A stretch of DNA of 64,000 nucleotides from CAWIJJ01 sp963836405. Lineage in GTDB: Bacteria > Acidobacteriota > Terriglobia > Bryobacterales > Bryobacteraceae. The notes under the pieces were generated by a model. That model ran no database searches. It saw only the letters and a program-made list of their open reading frames with translations, and was not told where the DNA came from. The position numbers and the translations under genes are program-made. The stretch is taken from positions 310,001 through 374,000 of the forward strand of contig CAWIJL010000009.1 in assembly GCA_963836405.1 (NCBI GenBank). The letters are read 5' to 3'. Below are positions 24,481 to 32,386 of the stretch, in pieces (position 1 is the first letter of the stretch; each line of letters begins with the position of its first letter).

Positions 24481-27105
24481 TTAGAACGCCTGGCGCTGCG
24501 ACCCGATTTGCAGGCGGACGAAGGAGTTGTTCGGGAGTTTGCGGTCCCACTTACGCCAGAGTTCGAGGCGGCGCTCTTCCCACTCGCGCGCGAGTGCTGT
24601 TTGGCCCGCGCGCCGGTGATGGGCGGAAAGGGCGGCATAGACGCTCGAGAACCTGGTAGCATCCGCCACGCTCGATTCAGGTCTCGCGGGGAAAGCCCGC
24701 ATCCGGTCGAGAAGGAACCGGTACTGTTCCAGGGCGCGGCCGGTATTACCCGAGCCGGCCTCGAACTCGGCCAGCGCACTGAGGGCTTCAACGGCCTCCG
24801 AATCAGGGTCTATCGCTTCGGCAGGATAGAGTTGCAGGTCGCGCAATCTCTCGAAGGCCCTGTCGAGACGTTTGCGGGCTTCCGCCCACCGGCCCATCCG
24901 GCGCAATGGATAGGTGGACCCGGCAAGGGCCAGTACTTCCTCGCGGCGCGCTTTCGCATTATTCCGGACCTCCGCCATGCGCGCGAGAACCTCATCGTAA
25001 ATTTCGAGGGCACGGGCGGGCTCGGAGTGACGTAGGATGCCGGCTAATCCGATGCCGCGAATGGCGAGCGACAGGCGGGACCTGCTGTCGTTTGGATCCC
25101 GGCTGGCCAGGTCCTCTTCGATGCGAAGGCCGCGGGCGAACAATTCAGCGGCCTCCCGTCCGCGGCCGAGGCTGACGGCGTCGTCCTCGCCGAGAATCGC
25201 GGCCTGCGTGGAGAGCGCCAGTGACAGGCTCCATTTCCAACTCGCGCGCGTGTCGCCCGGCGGCGGTACGGCCATGCGGGCCGCATCGCGGGCGGCGGCG
25301 AGCGCACCTTCGAGGTCGCCCTCCCGGCGGAGGGTCCTGGCAACAATAATCTGCGCCGCCCCGATCTGGCGCGGCAGGCCGGTGCGTCTGGATAGGTCGA
25401 TCATCCGGCGCAGCAGGGCGAGCGCACGCCCGCTCAACTCTTTCCGCACATACCAGTTGGAGACGTTGATTCCGATGAGTACGGCCTGGTCCCTTTCGCC
25501 CTCTTCCGGGAGGCCGCCGGCCAGATACTTGTCGAGCCAGTGTTCGGACTCAAACGCCAGCGGAAGAGCGGCGATATCCGGATGCCGGTCCTCGGCGAGG
25601 ACCATGCGGTCATGGGCGATTTGCGCAGCGCGAAGGAACGCCGTCCGGTTGCCGGGTTCGGCGGCCAGCACGGAGCGAACCAGCTTTTCAGCCACGCGGA
25701 GGTTCTCCTCGGCATTTTCTGTCTGCCCAAGATTGGCGGAGATGGGGACGCCCTGTACTCTGCCCACGCGCATATAGGCAGTGCCCACGTCCAGGGCAAG
25801 ATCCGGGTCGTCTTGCACATCGGCGGCCAGGCGGCGTAAGTAATCGAGCGAAGTATCGACGATCAGTTGGCGCGCCTTCGTGCTGCCGGGAAGACCGACC
25901 ACCTGCCGGTCGATTTCGAATAACTTGTTGGAGAGCTGGCGGACCTCCGCGAAACGCCGTTCGGCGATGACGCGCTGCCGGTGAGCGACCCACATGCCGG
26001 CCGTGGGCCCCGCCACAGCCAGCGATGCCGCCAGAACAGGAATCCAGTAGCGGCGCAGGAACTTGCGGGTGCGATACCAGGCGTTGCCGGAGCGCGCCTT
26101 GACCGGCCTCGACTCGAGGAACGCGTGGATATCCTCGGCGAATGCTTCCACGGATGCATAGCGTTCGCCAGGCTCTTCGCGCAGCGCCTTGGCGAGGATA
26201 AACTTCAGATCCCGGGGGAGCTTCGGTTCTTCGCGTGGGGTCGCTTCTGCGGGCGCCTCGTCCGAAGCGGCGTGGGCGGACTCGCGCGGCGAGCGCCCGG
26301 TGAGCAACTTATGCAGAACTGCGCCCAGGGAATAGACATCGGTGGCAGTGGTCTGAATCCCGCCCCGGAATTGCTCGGGGCTGGCGTAATTCGGAGTTAG
26401 TAACCGGTCAACAGTGCGGGTTTCATCAGCAGTAACATCAAGTAACTTGGCAATGCCGAAGTCCAACAGCTTGGGATGGCCGGAGGAATCAACCAGAATG
26501 TTGGATGGTTTGAGATCTCTATGTACGATCAGGCGCCCATGCGCGTGAGAGACTCCCTCACACACCTCGAGAAAAAGGCGGAGCCGGGAACGAACGTCGA
26601 GCCTGGCAGCGTATTCGTCGATCGACACACCGTCCACCTTTTCCATGACGAGATAGGGGCGGCCGTCATCCGTGTGCCCGGCGTCGATGAGGCGTGTAAT
26701 GGACGGGTGGTTCAAATTGGCGAGCAGTTGGCGCTCGCGGAGAAAACGCTCGCGCCAGGCCGGCCGGTCGGCATCGGCGCGAAGCAGTTTGACGGCCACC
26801 TGCTGCTGAAGCTCGCCATCCTGCCGCTCGGCGAGGTACACGGCTCCCATTCCGCCGGAACCGAGGAGCCGGAGCAGCCGGTAAGGTCCGCAATAGGCAG
26901 GTCCGGCCAGCCCTTGCAGAGCTTCTTGTGCCGCGCTGGAAACGCGCCGCGTGAAGGACTCGCTGGCGGCCGAATCGTACATCAGCAGCGATTGCAGGTC
27001 GGCACGAACTTCGGGTGAAACTCCGCGTTCGACGAGCAGCCGGTCCCGCTCGTGCGCGGGAATGTTCGCGATCTCACGGAAAAGCCCCCGTACTTGGAGG
27101 TTCAT
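24481..27105 (-). CDS. Transmembrane serine/threonine protein kinase with TPR-like C-terminus
   Basis: An 874-residue Hanks-type kinase. An N-terminal helical tail (1-70) precedes the kinase domain (75-335) with LGSGGMGAVYLAE glycine loop, K106 in VAVKLL, VHRDLKPSNIL at 194-204, and LLDFGIAKLL at 213-222. A membrane helix follows at about 353-375, then an extracytoplasmic or sensor region of about 490 residues of helical repeats (TPR-like, rich in Arg/Ala/Leu). It is divergently transcribed from a TIGR02999-type ECF sigma gene, a pairing seen repeatedly in Solibacter-like genomes, where the kinase is thought to act on the sigma factor or its pathway. All catalytic residues are present, so it should be active. 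Confidence 0.93.
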   Translation of the reverse strand: MNLQVRGLFREIANIPAHERDRLLVERGVSPEVRADLQSLLMYDSAASESFTRRVSSAAQEALQGLAGPAYCGPYRLLRLLGSGGMGAVYLAERQDGELQQQVAVKLLRADADRPAWRERFLRERQLLANLNHPSITRLIDAGHTDDGRPYLVMEKVDGVSIDEYAARLDVRSRLRLFLEVCEGVSHAHGRLIVHRDLKPSNILVDSSGHPKLLDFGIAKLLDVTADETRTVDRLLTPNYASPEQFRGGIQTTATDVYSLGAVLHKLLTGRSPRESAHAASDEAPAEATPREEPKLPRDLKFILAKALREEPGERYASVEAFAEDIHAFLESRPVKARSGNAWYRTRKFLRRYWIPVLAASLAVAGPTAGMWVAHRQRVIAERRFAEVRQLSNKLFEIDRQVVGLPGSTKARQLIVDTSLDYLRRLAADVQDDPDLALDVGTAYMRVGRVQGVPISANLGQTENAEENLRVAEKLVRSVLAAEPGNRTAFLRAAQIAHDRMVLAEDRHPDIAALPLAFESEHWLDKYLAGGLPEEGERDQAVLIGINVSNWYVRKELSGRALALLRRMIDLSRRTGLPRQIGAAQIIVARTLRREGDLEGALAAARDAARMAVPPPGDTRASWKWSLSLALSTQAAILGEDDAVSLGRGREAAELFARGLRIEEDLASRDPNDSRSRLSLAIRGIGLAGILRHSEPARALEIYDEVLARMAEVRNNAKARREEVLALAGSTYPLRRMGRWAEARKRLDRAFERLRDLQLYPAEAIDPDSEAVEALSALAEFEAGSGNTGRALEQYRFLLDRMRAFPARPESSVADATRFSSVYAALSAHHRRAGQTALAREWEERRLELWRKWDRKLPNNSFVRLQIGSQRQAF

Positions 27106-27286
27106 AGCATCACCGGCGAATTCCGCATCCAGGTCACCCCTTGACCAGTACGCGTAAGGATGAGACGAAAAGGCTCACGGAAATCCTGTTGGCCCCGAAC
27201 AACAGACGACCACGTTCAAGTGGTGCTGGCGGCTAATCTGGGAAATGACCGGTTCGGAACGCTGACAAAATGATAGGATTGTCCCC

Positions 27287-27850
27287 GTGGCTAATCCTAT
27301 ACCGGAACTGCTCAGCAGGGTGCGGACCGGCGACCGCGCCGCAGCGGACGAACTGACGCCGGCGCTCTACGCCGAACTGCACCGGATTGCGGCGCGCCGC
27401 CTTTCGGCGGAACGGCTGAACCACACGTTGCAGGCGACGGCCCTTGTCCACGAAGCGTACTTGAAACTCCACGGCGGCGCGGAACGGGAGTTTGCCGATA
27501 ATGCGCACTTCCTGGCTGTGGCCGCGCGCGTAATGCGCCAGGTACTGGTTGACTATGCCAGGGCGCGGTCTAGCCAGAAACGGGCAGCCGGCCAGGGAGC
27601 CGTGCCGTGGACCGCGAGCCTCGAAGTGAGCAGCGACAGCGGCCCCGAACTACTCGATCTGATCGAACTGGATGGAGCGGTTCAGGCGCTGGCGGCGGAA
27701 GATGCATCGCTCGCTCGCCTCATCGAGATGCGCTACTTTGGCGGAATGACGGCGGAGGAAACCGCCGCAGCGCTCGGGATATCTCCTCACGTTGTGCGCC
27801 ATGACCTGCGATTTGCGCAGGCGTGGCTGCGGCGTAAGTTGAGCAAGTAA
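27287..27850 (+). CDS. ECF-type sigma factor, TIGR02999 family
   Basis: A 187-residue sigma factor starting at GTG 27287. It has the family's characteristic region 2 (ADELTPALYAELHRIAARRL, ALVHEAYLKL, FLAVAARVMRQVLVDYAR) and region 4 (LIEMRYFGGMTAEETAAALGISPHVVRHDLRFAQAWLRRKL). This group is expanded in Acidobacteria and Planctomycetes and usually has no anti-sigma gene; instead it is encoded next to a Ser/Thr kinase, as here (divergent, 181 bases apart). Phosphorylation-based control is inferred from that association. A promoter for the pair could not be assigned with confidence. Confidence 0.92.
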   Translation: MANPIPELLSRVRTGDRAAADELTPALYAELHRIAARRLSAERLNHTLQATALVHEAYLKLHGGAEREFADNAHFLAVAARVMRQVLVDYARARSSQKRAAGQGAVPWTASLEVSSDSGPELLDLIELDGAVQALAAEDASLARLIEMRYFGGMTAEETAAALGISPHVVRHDLRFAQAWLRRKLSK

Positions 27851-28151
27851 TCTCCGCGACGTTCTCCCGACATTTCCGCTCTGCAAGATAGCGGTGTTAA
27901 AACACGCCCCCGGGATGGCAATGTGCCTCCGCTCGGGTCGCTGCATTGGGCGCAAAGGCAAAGGAGCCGGACGCGTCGCACCGCGTCGCGGCAAAAAAAT
28001 ACAGCAAAAAAACTCTCACATCTCGCTGTAAGGAGTGTAGCGTCACGTTGCGTCACGCAGGTCCGCGGCAGAATTCGCGGCTCGGCTCGGGGAACGAAGA
28101 GCGTCGTTACTTTTGAACCTTCCTTAGGTGAGAGGACAATAGGTACTTTCG
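27851..28151. other. Intergenic region upstream of the three-gene unknown operon
   Basis: Contains A-rich blocks (27992-28013) and a short direct repeat GCGTCACG at 28040-28047 and 28050-28057 (10-base period), possibly a regulator site. No gene is recognised. AGAGGA at about 28130-28135 is the best ribosome-binding candidate for the gene at 28152. Confidence 0.35.
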
Positions 28152-28901
28152 ATGATTATCCGGGATGCACAAATATCGGTTCTTGAAGAGGACGTGGTCG
28201 CGCGATTTGACCGGTCGCTCGCGGCCCACCTCCAACAATATGCGCCGCGCGAGACGAAGGCGTTGGACGAAGCCGGCCTGCTGGCAATTGTTCGCGCCGG
28301 CAGGCAGCGGGCGGCGGACTTCGACTTCACCAGCCGCGAGAGTATCCGGCTGTACCTCGAGCTGATGTTCCTCTTTGGAAGCGGATTCGCCACCGACCCG
28401 CAGTATCCGTGGGCCGCGCGCGCGCTGGCGAGGGATTTCGCGATGCAGGATCAACGGCAGCGTGCGGGCACTTTGCACTCGCTCGCCATTCGGTACCTGC
28501 ACACAGTCTGGGGCGAAAAACGCGAGTTCATCTCCATGGCAATGCAGCGCCTTACGCTGCACCGGCTGCGCGACCTTCTGGACAGCGGGCCTGCGCCCGA
28601 TTCGCTGGCGGGAAAGCTGAATGCGATCTATCCCGAGAAGTGCGCCTACATGGGAAAGGAGCGGATGCTTCAGCTGATTCAACAGGCGAACCGGCTTGCG
28701 GCGGAGAACGGGCTGGCCGGAGCCGGGGCCCGCGCTTTATCCACGGTGCTGGTCTTTCTGCTGGGACATGAAACGGACCGCGATCCGATTCGGCCCTGGG
28801 TGGCTTCGATCCTTCGCGACACCGCTTCGTTGGAGCCTGCGGCAAGGACAGAGGTGCTGGAGAACAGAGTTTGGGAGGAATTCAGAAATGGGATGGGGTG
28901 A
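28152..28901 (+). CDS. Internally duplicated helical protein, similar in pattern to T6SS/PAAR-associated hypothetical proteins
   Basis: A 249-residue all-helical protein without signal peptide. It is built of two repeats about 129 residues apart. Each reads: a long helix, L-x-E-x-x-L/M, an R/Q-A-A helix, then FLFG or FLLG (73-76, 202-205), T/R-DP (82-83, 211-212), PW (86-87, 215-216) and an I/L-L-R-D helix. The N-terminal pattern (MIIRDAQ to RLYLELMFLFG) recalls, from memory, single-repeat proteins of about 150 residues encoded beside VgrG/PAAR effector genes. No secretion genes are in this window. It is the first gene of a three-gene operon and overlaps the next gene by 14 bases. A chaperone or adaptor role is inference. 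Confidence 0.6.
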   Translation: MIIRDAQISVLEEDVVARFDRSLAAHLQQYAPRETKALDEAGLLAIVRAGRQRAADFDFTSRESIRLYLELMFLFGSGFATDPQYPWAARALARDFAMQDQRQRAGTLHSLAIRYLHTVWGEKREFISMAMQRLTLHRLRDLLDSGPAPDSLAGKLNAIYPEKCAYMGKERMLQLIQQANRLAAENGLAGAGARALSTVLVFLLGHETDRDPIRPWVASILRDTASLEPAARTEVLENRVWEEFRNGMG

Positions 28902-30054
28902 CTCGCCTGATCCGGTCGCGCCGCAATTCGACCGCGACGCGCCGGCAAACTGCGCCGTGCAGCAATGCCCGTGCGTCAAGATGAAGAAACTGTATATCAT
29001 GTCGCTGGAGTTCGTAAACGACCACGGCATGTTACACGACTATAAGGCAGACTTCAGACCGAGCGGGAAGAAGTACCGGAAACCGGAATGGGATGGAACC
29101 AATTCCAAACCGGTCAGTTTCTCGATGGACGACTACATCGAGGTGTGGCTGACCTTCAAGGTGGAGCCCGCGGACGCCTGTCCGGAAACGGGCAACATCA
29201 AAGGGTCCGGACCACAGGGTATCTACTTCGAGATGACGAACTACACGTTCGTTCCCGGCGTCAACCGGGTCTTCATGATCGCGCGCAAGGCCCTCCCGCG
29301 CGTGGTTCAGATCCTCAATTTCGAGGTCGTCTGGTCAACCTCCGGCGTGAGCGCCGACTTCGACTTCTTCAGCGACTATACGCAGAATCGAATGTACGTG
29401 ACTTATGCCAAACCTTATAACGGAACCAGGTGGAATAATACGGTTACCGAGAAAAGGCTCGAGTGGCTGTGCACCTTGTGCAGCGGCGACTCCAACGGAC
29501 ATGATTCGGTCATGAAGATTCACGAAAAGGGGGGAAGATATGCCGTCGGAGCTCCGGAGCCGAAATCCCACTGGCAGGTTTTGGAAGGGGTGCGGTGCGA
29601 ATGCATCGATCTGTCGGTCTTTTACATGCTCGCGTCGCGGATGCTGGGCCTGAAGACCGGCGAACTCGTCTTCCTGTATCCAGTGCCCGGCAAGCTGACG
29701 AAAGAGTCTACAAGCTCGACGGAAAGGGAGTGGCGGTTCATCACCGGCGACGGGCATGAGGGCCGCCATGACGTGGACCGGGATACCGAACAGCTTCTCA
29801 TGGTGGATGGGGGCAACGGCTGGAACCAGTACGAGGCCTGTTTTAAGTTCACGCATCCGGACAAGTCCGGCGCCATGAAGAAGCGCTACTATGCGGGCGG
29901 CGCTGAGGTGTATGACACGGCCGAGGAGGTAATGAAATCGGTGTGTAAAATGACCCACTGGACGTATGTGACGGACCTTCGTGGTTACGGCGGCCGGCTT
30001 GGTGAGAATATCTGTTCGAACCCGGGGCCCTCTCCCGTGGATAAGTGGAACTAA
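28888..30054 (+). CDS. Predicted Cys-peptidase/transglutaminase-like protein of unknown function
   Basis: A 388-residue protein, start ATG 28888. It has no signal peptide. Residues 20-180 look like a beta-rich domain opening with the cysteine cluster CAVQQCPC and DHGMLHDY. Residues 185-365 contain a segment that looks like the nucleophile helix of transglutaminase/papain-like folds: GVRCECIDLSVFYMLASRMLG (C237 or C239 as candidate nucleophile). Further on come GHEGRHDVD (H290/H294) and DGGNGWNQYEACFKF, where a His would be expected but Asn is seen, then RYYAGGAEVYDT. The full triad is therefore not proven. It is cysteine-rich for a cytoplasmic protein. It lies between an adaptor-like gene and a small orphan gene, the order expected of an effector cassette; that reading is inference. 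Confidence 0.6.
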   Translation: MGWGDSPDPVAPQFDRDAPANCAVQQCPCVKMKKLYIMSLEFVNDHGMLHDYKADFRPSGKKYRKPEWDGTNSKPVSFSMDDYIEVWLTFKVEPADACPETGNIKGSGPQGIYFEMTNYTFVPGVNRVFMIARKALPRVVQILNFEVVWSTSGVSADFDFFSDYTQNRMYVTYAKPYNGTRWNNTVTEKRLEWLCTLCSGDSNGHDSVMKIHEKGGRYAVGAPEPKSHWQVLEGVRCECIDLSVFYMLASRMLGLKTGELVFLYPVPGKLTKESTSSTEREWRFITGDGHEGRHDVDRDTEQLLMVDGGNGWNQYEACFKFTHPDKSGAMKKRYYAGGAEVYDTAEEVMKSVCKMTHWTYVTDLRGYGGRLGENICSNPGPSPVDKWN

Positions 30055-30058
30055 GACC

Positions 30059-30616
30059 ATGAGCGTGATTTCGAACGAACTGCTCGGTTACGAATATCGG
30101 GATGAAACTGGAGAGGGTGTCGCGGCAGCGGTCCAGCTTGCCGGACAATGGTTACAGGAGATCTTCCAGGAGCCCTGGTGGCCCGATGGCTCTGCGCGCC
30201 ATGTAGTGCACCGCGGCGGCAGCGCGAGTTGCGATGCGGTGGCGATCAGCTATCGGGCGGGCGATGCATCGGGCCCGCTCGAGATCACCGTGTTCCAGAC
30301 GGTGTTCTACATTGTGGTGGCGGTAATTCAGGGGACGGCAGGGAAGTTGGATCCGGGCACTCTCGGACGGCGTATCTTCAACCACCCCGAACGGCTGCAG
30401 TTGACGGTGCTGACTCAACAGGAAACCGTTTTGACAGGCCGGCAGGCCTCGAATGGCGTGCCCTACGGCAATTACGACTGGCTGGATACGATCCAATGGT
30501 GGAGCGACGCAAACCTGGTCGGGTTCGAGATGCTGAAGCGGACCGGCGCCGGACAGCCCACTATCGTGAGGCCGGAACGTGAGGCCAACCTCACCTGGTT
30601 TGCGCGATTCGATTAG
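30059..30616 (+). CDS. Hypothetical protein, third gene of the unknown operon
   Basis: A 185-residue soluble protein starting at ATG 30059, 4 bases after the previous stop. It is mixed alpha/beta with many tryptophans (QEPWWPDG, DTIQWW, LTWFARFD). A long strand-rich core runs from HVVHRGGSASCDAVAISY through EITVFQTVFYIVVAVIQG. I recognise no family. Tight spacing shows it is co-expressed with the predicted enzyme; an inhibitor/immunity protein or a binding partner would fit, but nothing in the sequence decides this. An IS4-type transposase relic begins about 30 bases downstream. Confidence 0.6.
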   Translation: MSVISNELLGYEYRDETGEGVAAAVQLAGQWLQEIFQEPWWPDGSARHVVHRGGSASCDAVAISYRAGDASGPLEITVFQTVFYIVVAVIQGTAGKLDPGTLGRRIFNHPERLQLTVLTQQETVLTGRQASNGVPYGNYDWLDTIQWWSDANLVGFEMLKRTGAGQPTIVRPEREANLTWFARFD

Positions 30617-30639
30617 CGCATCAGGAAGCCCGTCCACCA

Positions 30640-30822
30640 TTCGGAGACGCGGCGTGGCAACGACTCGACCACCATCTCGTTGTGTCTGGCCACGTTTCCG
30701 TGGGCCAAATTCCGCCGCGCCAAGGGCGGCGTCAAAGCCCATGTCCTGCTCGACCATGACGATTATCTGCCCGCCTAAGTGCTGCTCACCGACGCCAAAC
30801 CCAGCGACGTAAAGTTGGCCTT
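30640..30822 (+). pseudogene. IS4-type transposase relic
   Basis: Not an open frame, but reading from 30647 gives RGNDSTTISLCLATFPWAKF, then RRAKGGVKAHVLLDHDDYLP, a stop where Tyr or a similar residue is expected (TAA at 30776-30778), and VLLTDAKPSDVKL. This is the second-aspartate region of IS4-family DDE transposases (D-S-T-T-I, then K-x-H-x-L-L-D, then T-D-x-K). Only about 60 codons survive; no terminal inverted repeats were found. It marks an old insertion beside the operon. Confidence 0.75.
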
Positions 30823-30910
30823 CCCGGATAGCTTTTGTACGCATCCTATCAAAACAAAACAAATTTCTATGTAGTCACGCGAGCTGTTTCAACACGGTAA
30901 TTGCGCCTTT

Positions 30911-30986
30911 TAAGTGTAGGCGGAAGAAAGCCAATCGAAGGCTCTCTCAGCCACTTCAAAATACCCATAAGGAGGGTAAGAAACAA
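30911..30986 (+). promoter_or_regulatory. Conserved structured leader, copy A
   Basis: The 34-base element at 30919-30952 recurs at 31516-31549 with only two changes, both in the loop. It can fold with an outer GGC/GCC pair and an inner AGCC (30929-30932) / GGCT (30940-30943) stem. A second shared block, ATACCCATAAGGAGGGTAAG, holds the ribosome-binding site. Because the structure is immediately upstream of the RBS, it could control translation or mRNA stability. It does not match a riboswitch I know. Confidence 0.5.
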
Positions 30987-31409
30987 ATGAAAAGCCTGAC
31001 GATGACTCTTATGGTCGCGACCGCCGGCCTGATGATTGCCTCAAGCGTGGCTTCGGCGCAGACCTTGAAAGCCGAGATCCCCTTCAACTTTCGCGCCGGC
31101 AGCACCATGATGACGGCGGGAACATATACGGTGTCCGCGACCCTCGGCGAGAAGTTCTTCGCCCTGAGCAATAACGACACCAGCGAGCTCATTATGCTGA
31201 TGCCCAGGACGGCACAGGATCCGCCGAAAGCTTGGCAAGCCGGCGACCGCCCGGCGCTCGGGTTCGTGTGCGGCGATTCCGGCTGCTCGTTGAGCCGGAT
31301 CTGGACCGCCAGGGGCGGGCCCGCCCGCGGCTTCGCCACGCCGCAGACCGGGGACGAGAAGCCCGGAAGCCTGTCATTAATCCGGATGGTCGTAGTCAAA
31401 TCCAAGTGA
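30987..31409 (+). CDS. Small secreted protein, paralogue 1
   Basis: A 140-residue exported protein: signal peptide to about residue 24 (MTLMVATAGLMIASSVASAQ), then a beta-rich mature domain beginning LKAEIPFNFRAGSTMM and containing AGTYTVSATLG. A conserved pair of cysteines lies in FVCGDSGCSLSRIW. The GSTMxTAGTY pattern is common in small acidobacterial exported proteins of unknown function. It is followed by an intrinsic terminator and then by a close paralogue with the same leader, so the pair arose by tandem duplication. A very strong AAGGAGG ribosome-binding site suggests high expression. Confidence 0.82.
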   Translation: MKSLTMTLMVATAGLMIASSVASAQTLKAEIPFNFRAGSTMMTAGTYTVSATLGEKFFALSNNDTSELIMLMPRTAQDPPKAWQAGDRPALGFVCGDSGCSLSRIWTARGGPARGFATPQTGDEKPGSLSLIRMVVVKSK

Positions 31410-31437
31410 GCCAGCCCAGTCCTTACCTGTTCCCGCC

Positions 31438-31469
31438 CGCCCCGCCTTCAGCGGGGCGAAAATATTTTT
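31438..31469 (+). terminator. Intrinsic terminator after paralogue 1
   Basis: An eight-pair GC stem (CGCCCCGC, loop CTTCA, GCGGGGCG at 31438-31458) followed by AAAATATTTTT. It separates the two paralogues into independent transcripts. Confidence 0.75.
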
Positions 31470-31505
31470 GGTGGGTGACAGTTTTTGTTCCTGCAATTCC
31501 GCTTA

Positions 31506-31574
31506 GTCAAGTGAAGGCGGAAGAAAGCCAACGGAAGGCTCTCTCAGCCAGATACCCATAAGGAGGGTAAGAAA
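31506..31574 (+). promoter_or_regulatory. Conserved structured leader, copy B
   Basis: The second copy of the leader described at 30911-30986. The hairpin is at 31516-31549, with AGCC at 31526-31529 pairing with GGCT at 31537-31540; the loop reads AACGGA instead of AATCGA. The same AAGGAGG (31560-31566) follows, 8 bases before the ATG. Confidence 0.5.
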
Positions 31575-31997
31575 ATGAAAAGCCTAACGATGACTCTTAT
31601 GCTCGCAACTGCCACCCTGACCGTGGCATCAACCGTGGCTTCGGCGCAGGCACTGAAGGCCGAGATCCCCTTCAACTTTCGCGCCGGTAGCACGATGTTG
31701 GCGGCGGGAACCTATACGCTGACCCCGTCAATCGGCGAGCGGTACTTTGAGGTTCGCGACGAGAACAACCATCAAGCGATCCTGCTGATGTCGCTCAGCC
31801 CGCATGATCCGCCGAAAGCCTGGAGCGCTGACGGCCGCCCGGCGCTCGAGTTCGCCTGCGGCGATTCGGGTTGCGCCCTGAGGCAGCTCTGGACCGCCCG
31901 CGGCGGACCGGCGCAATCGTTCTCCACGCCCAAAACCGGAGACGAGCGGCCCACCAGCCTGGCCGTGATCCGCCTGGTTGCCGTGAAAGCGAAGTAG
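31575..31997 (+). CDS. Small secreted protein, paralogue 2
   Basis: A 140-residue exported protein, the same length as paralogue 1 and clearly homologous throughout: signal peptide (MTLMLATATLTVASTVASAQ), LKAEIPFNFRAGSTML, AGTYTLTPSIG, FACGDSGCALRQLWTARGGPA. The signal region, first strand and Cys-containing motif are almost invariant, while the middle (residues 52-75) has diverged, which may mark the ligand- or surface-exposed part. It has its own copy of the structured leader and RBS. Function unknown. Confidence 0.82.
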   Translation: MKSLTMTLMLATATLTVASTVASAQALKAEIPFNFRAGSTMLAAGTYTLTPSIGERYFEVRDENNHQAILLMSLSPHDPPKAWSADGRPALEFACGDSGCALRQLWTARGGPAQSFSTPKTGDERPTSLAVIRLVAVKAK

Positions 31998-32051
31998 CCG
32001 TACGGTCTTCCCCGGGCCTGCCCTATTGATGCGGCGGGCCGGGCCCCGGGC

Positions 32052-32335
32052 ACGGTGGCGTTGACGCCAGGCAAGGGCGCCGAGCACGGAGGCCGCGGAC
32101 GAAGTTGAGAGGCCAGGGTGCGGTGAGCGGGACTCCGGCGGAGCGCCGCCACCTGCCCGGCGATCCAGAAGGCGTTGACTCCGGTCTTGATGGCCGCGCC
32201 TTTCGCGCCGAAACGCCCATTGGAGCCGGCCAGCAGGCGATTGGCTTCGTCCTTGTTCCAGGAAGAACGGGTGTCGGCGACATGGGATGCGGCCAGGGCG
32301 GCGACGCTGGCGAGCCACAACGCCTTTGAGTGCTT
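32052..32335 (-). pseudogene. Frameshifted, 5'-truncated copy of the small membrane protein at 54279-54665; 284-bp direct repeat
   Basis: About 97% identical by eye to 54298-54581 in the same orientation, with three small indels (an extra A near 32063, an extra A near 32102, two bases missing near 32112). The protein reads LWLASVAALAASHVADTRSSW as in the intact copy, then loses frame after PAHRTLA. The part coding for the signal peptide is missing. The match stops abruptly after the codons for KHSKA. Confidence 0.85.
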
Positions 32336-32386
32336 TCGGCGGCCTTCAGCAGCTAACGCTCGTGAAGAGCCCGCCTGCGTTTATCG

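Noticed and set aside
28888..30054. Firm call of a transglutaminase for the second gene of the unknown operon
   Set aside because: Only the Cys segment is convincing; the His and Asp positions cannot be fixed from the sequence alone, so it is reported as 'like'.
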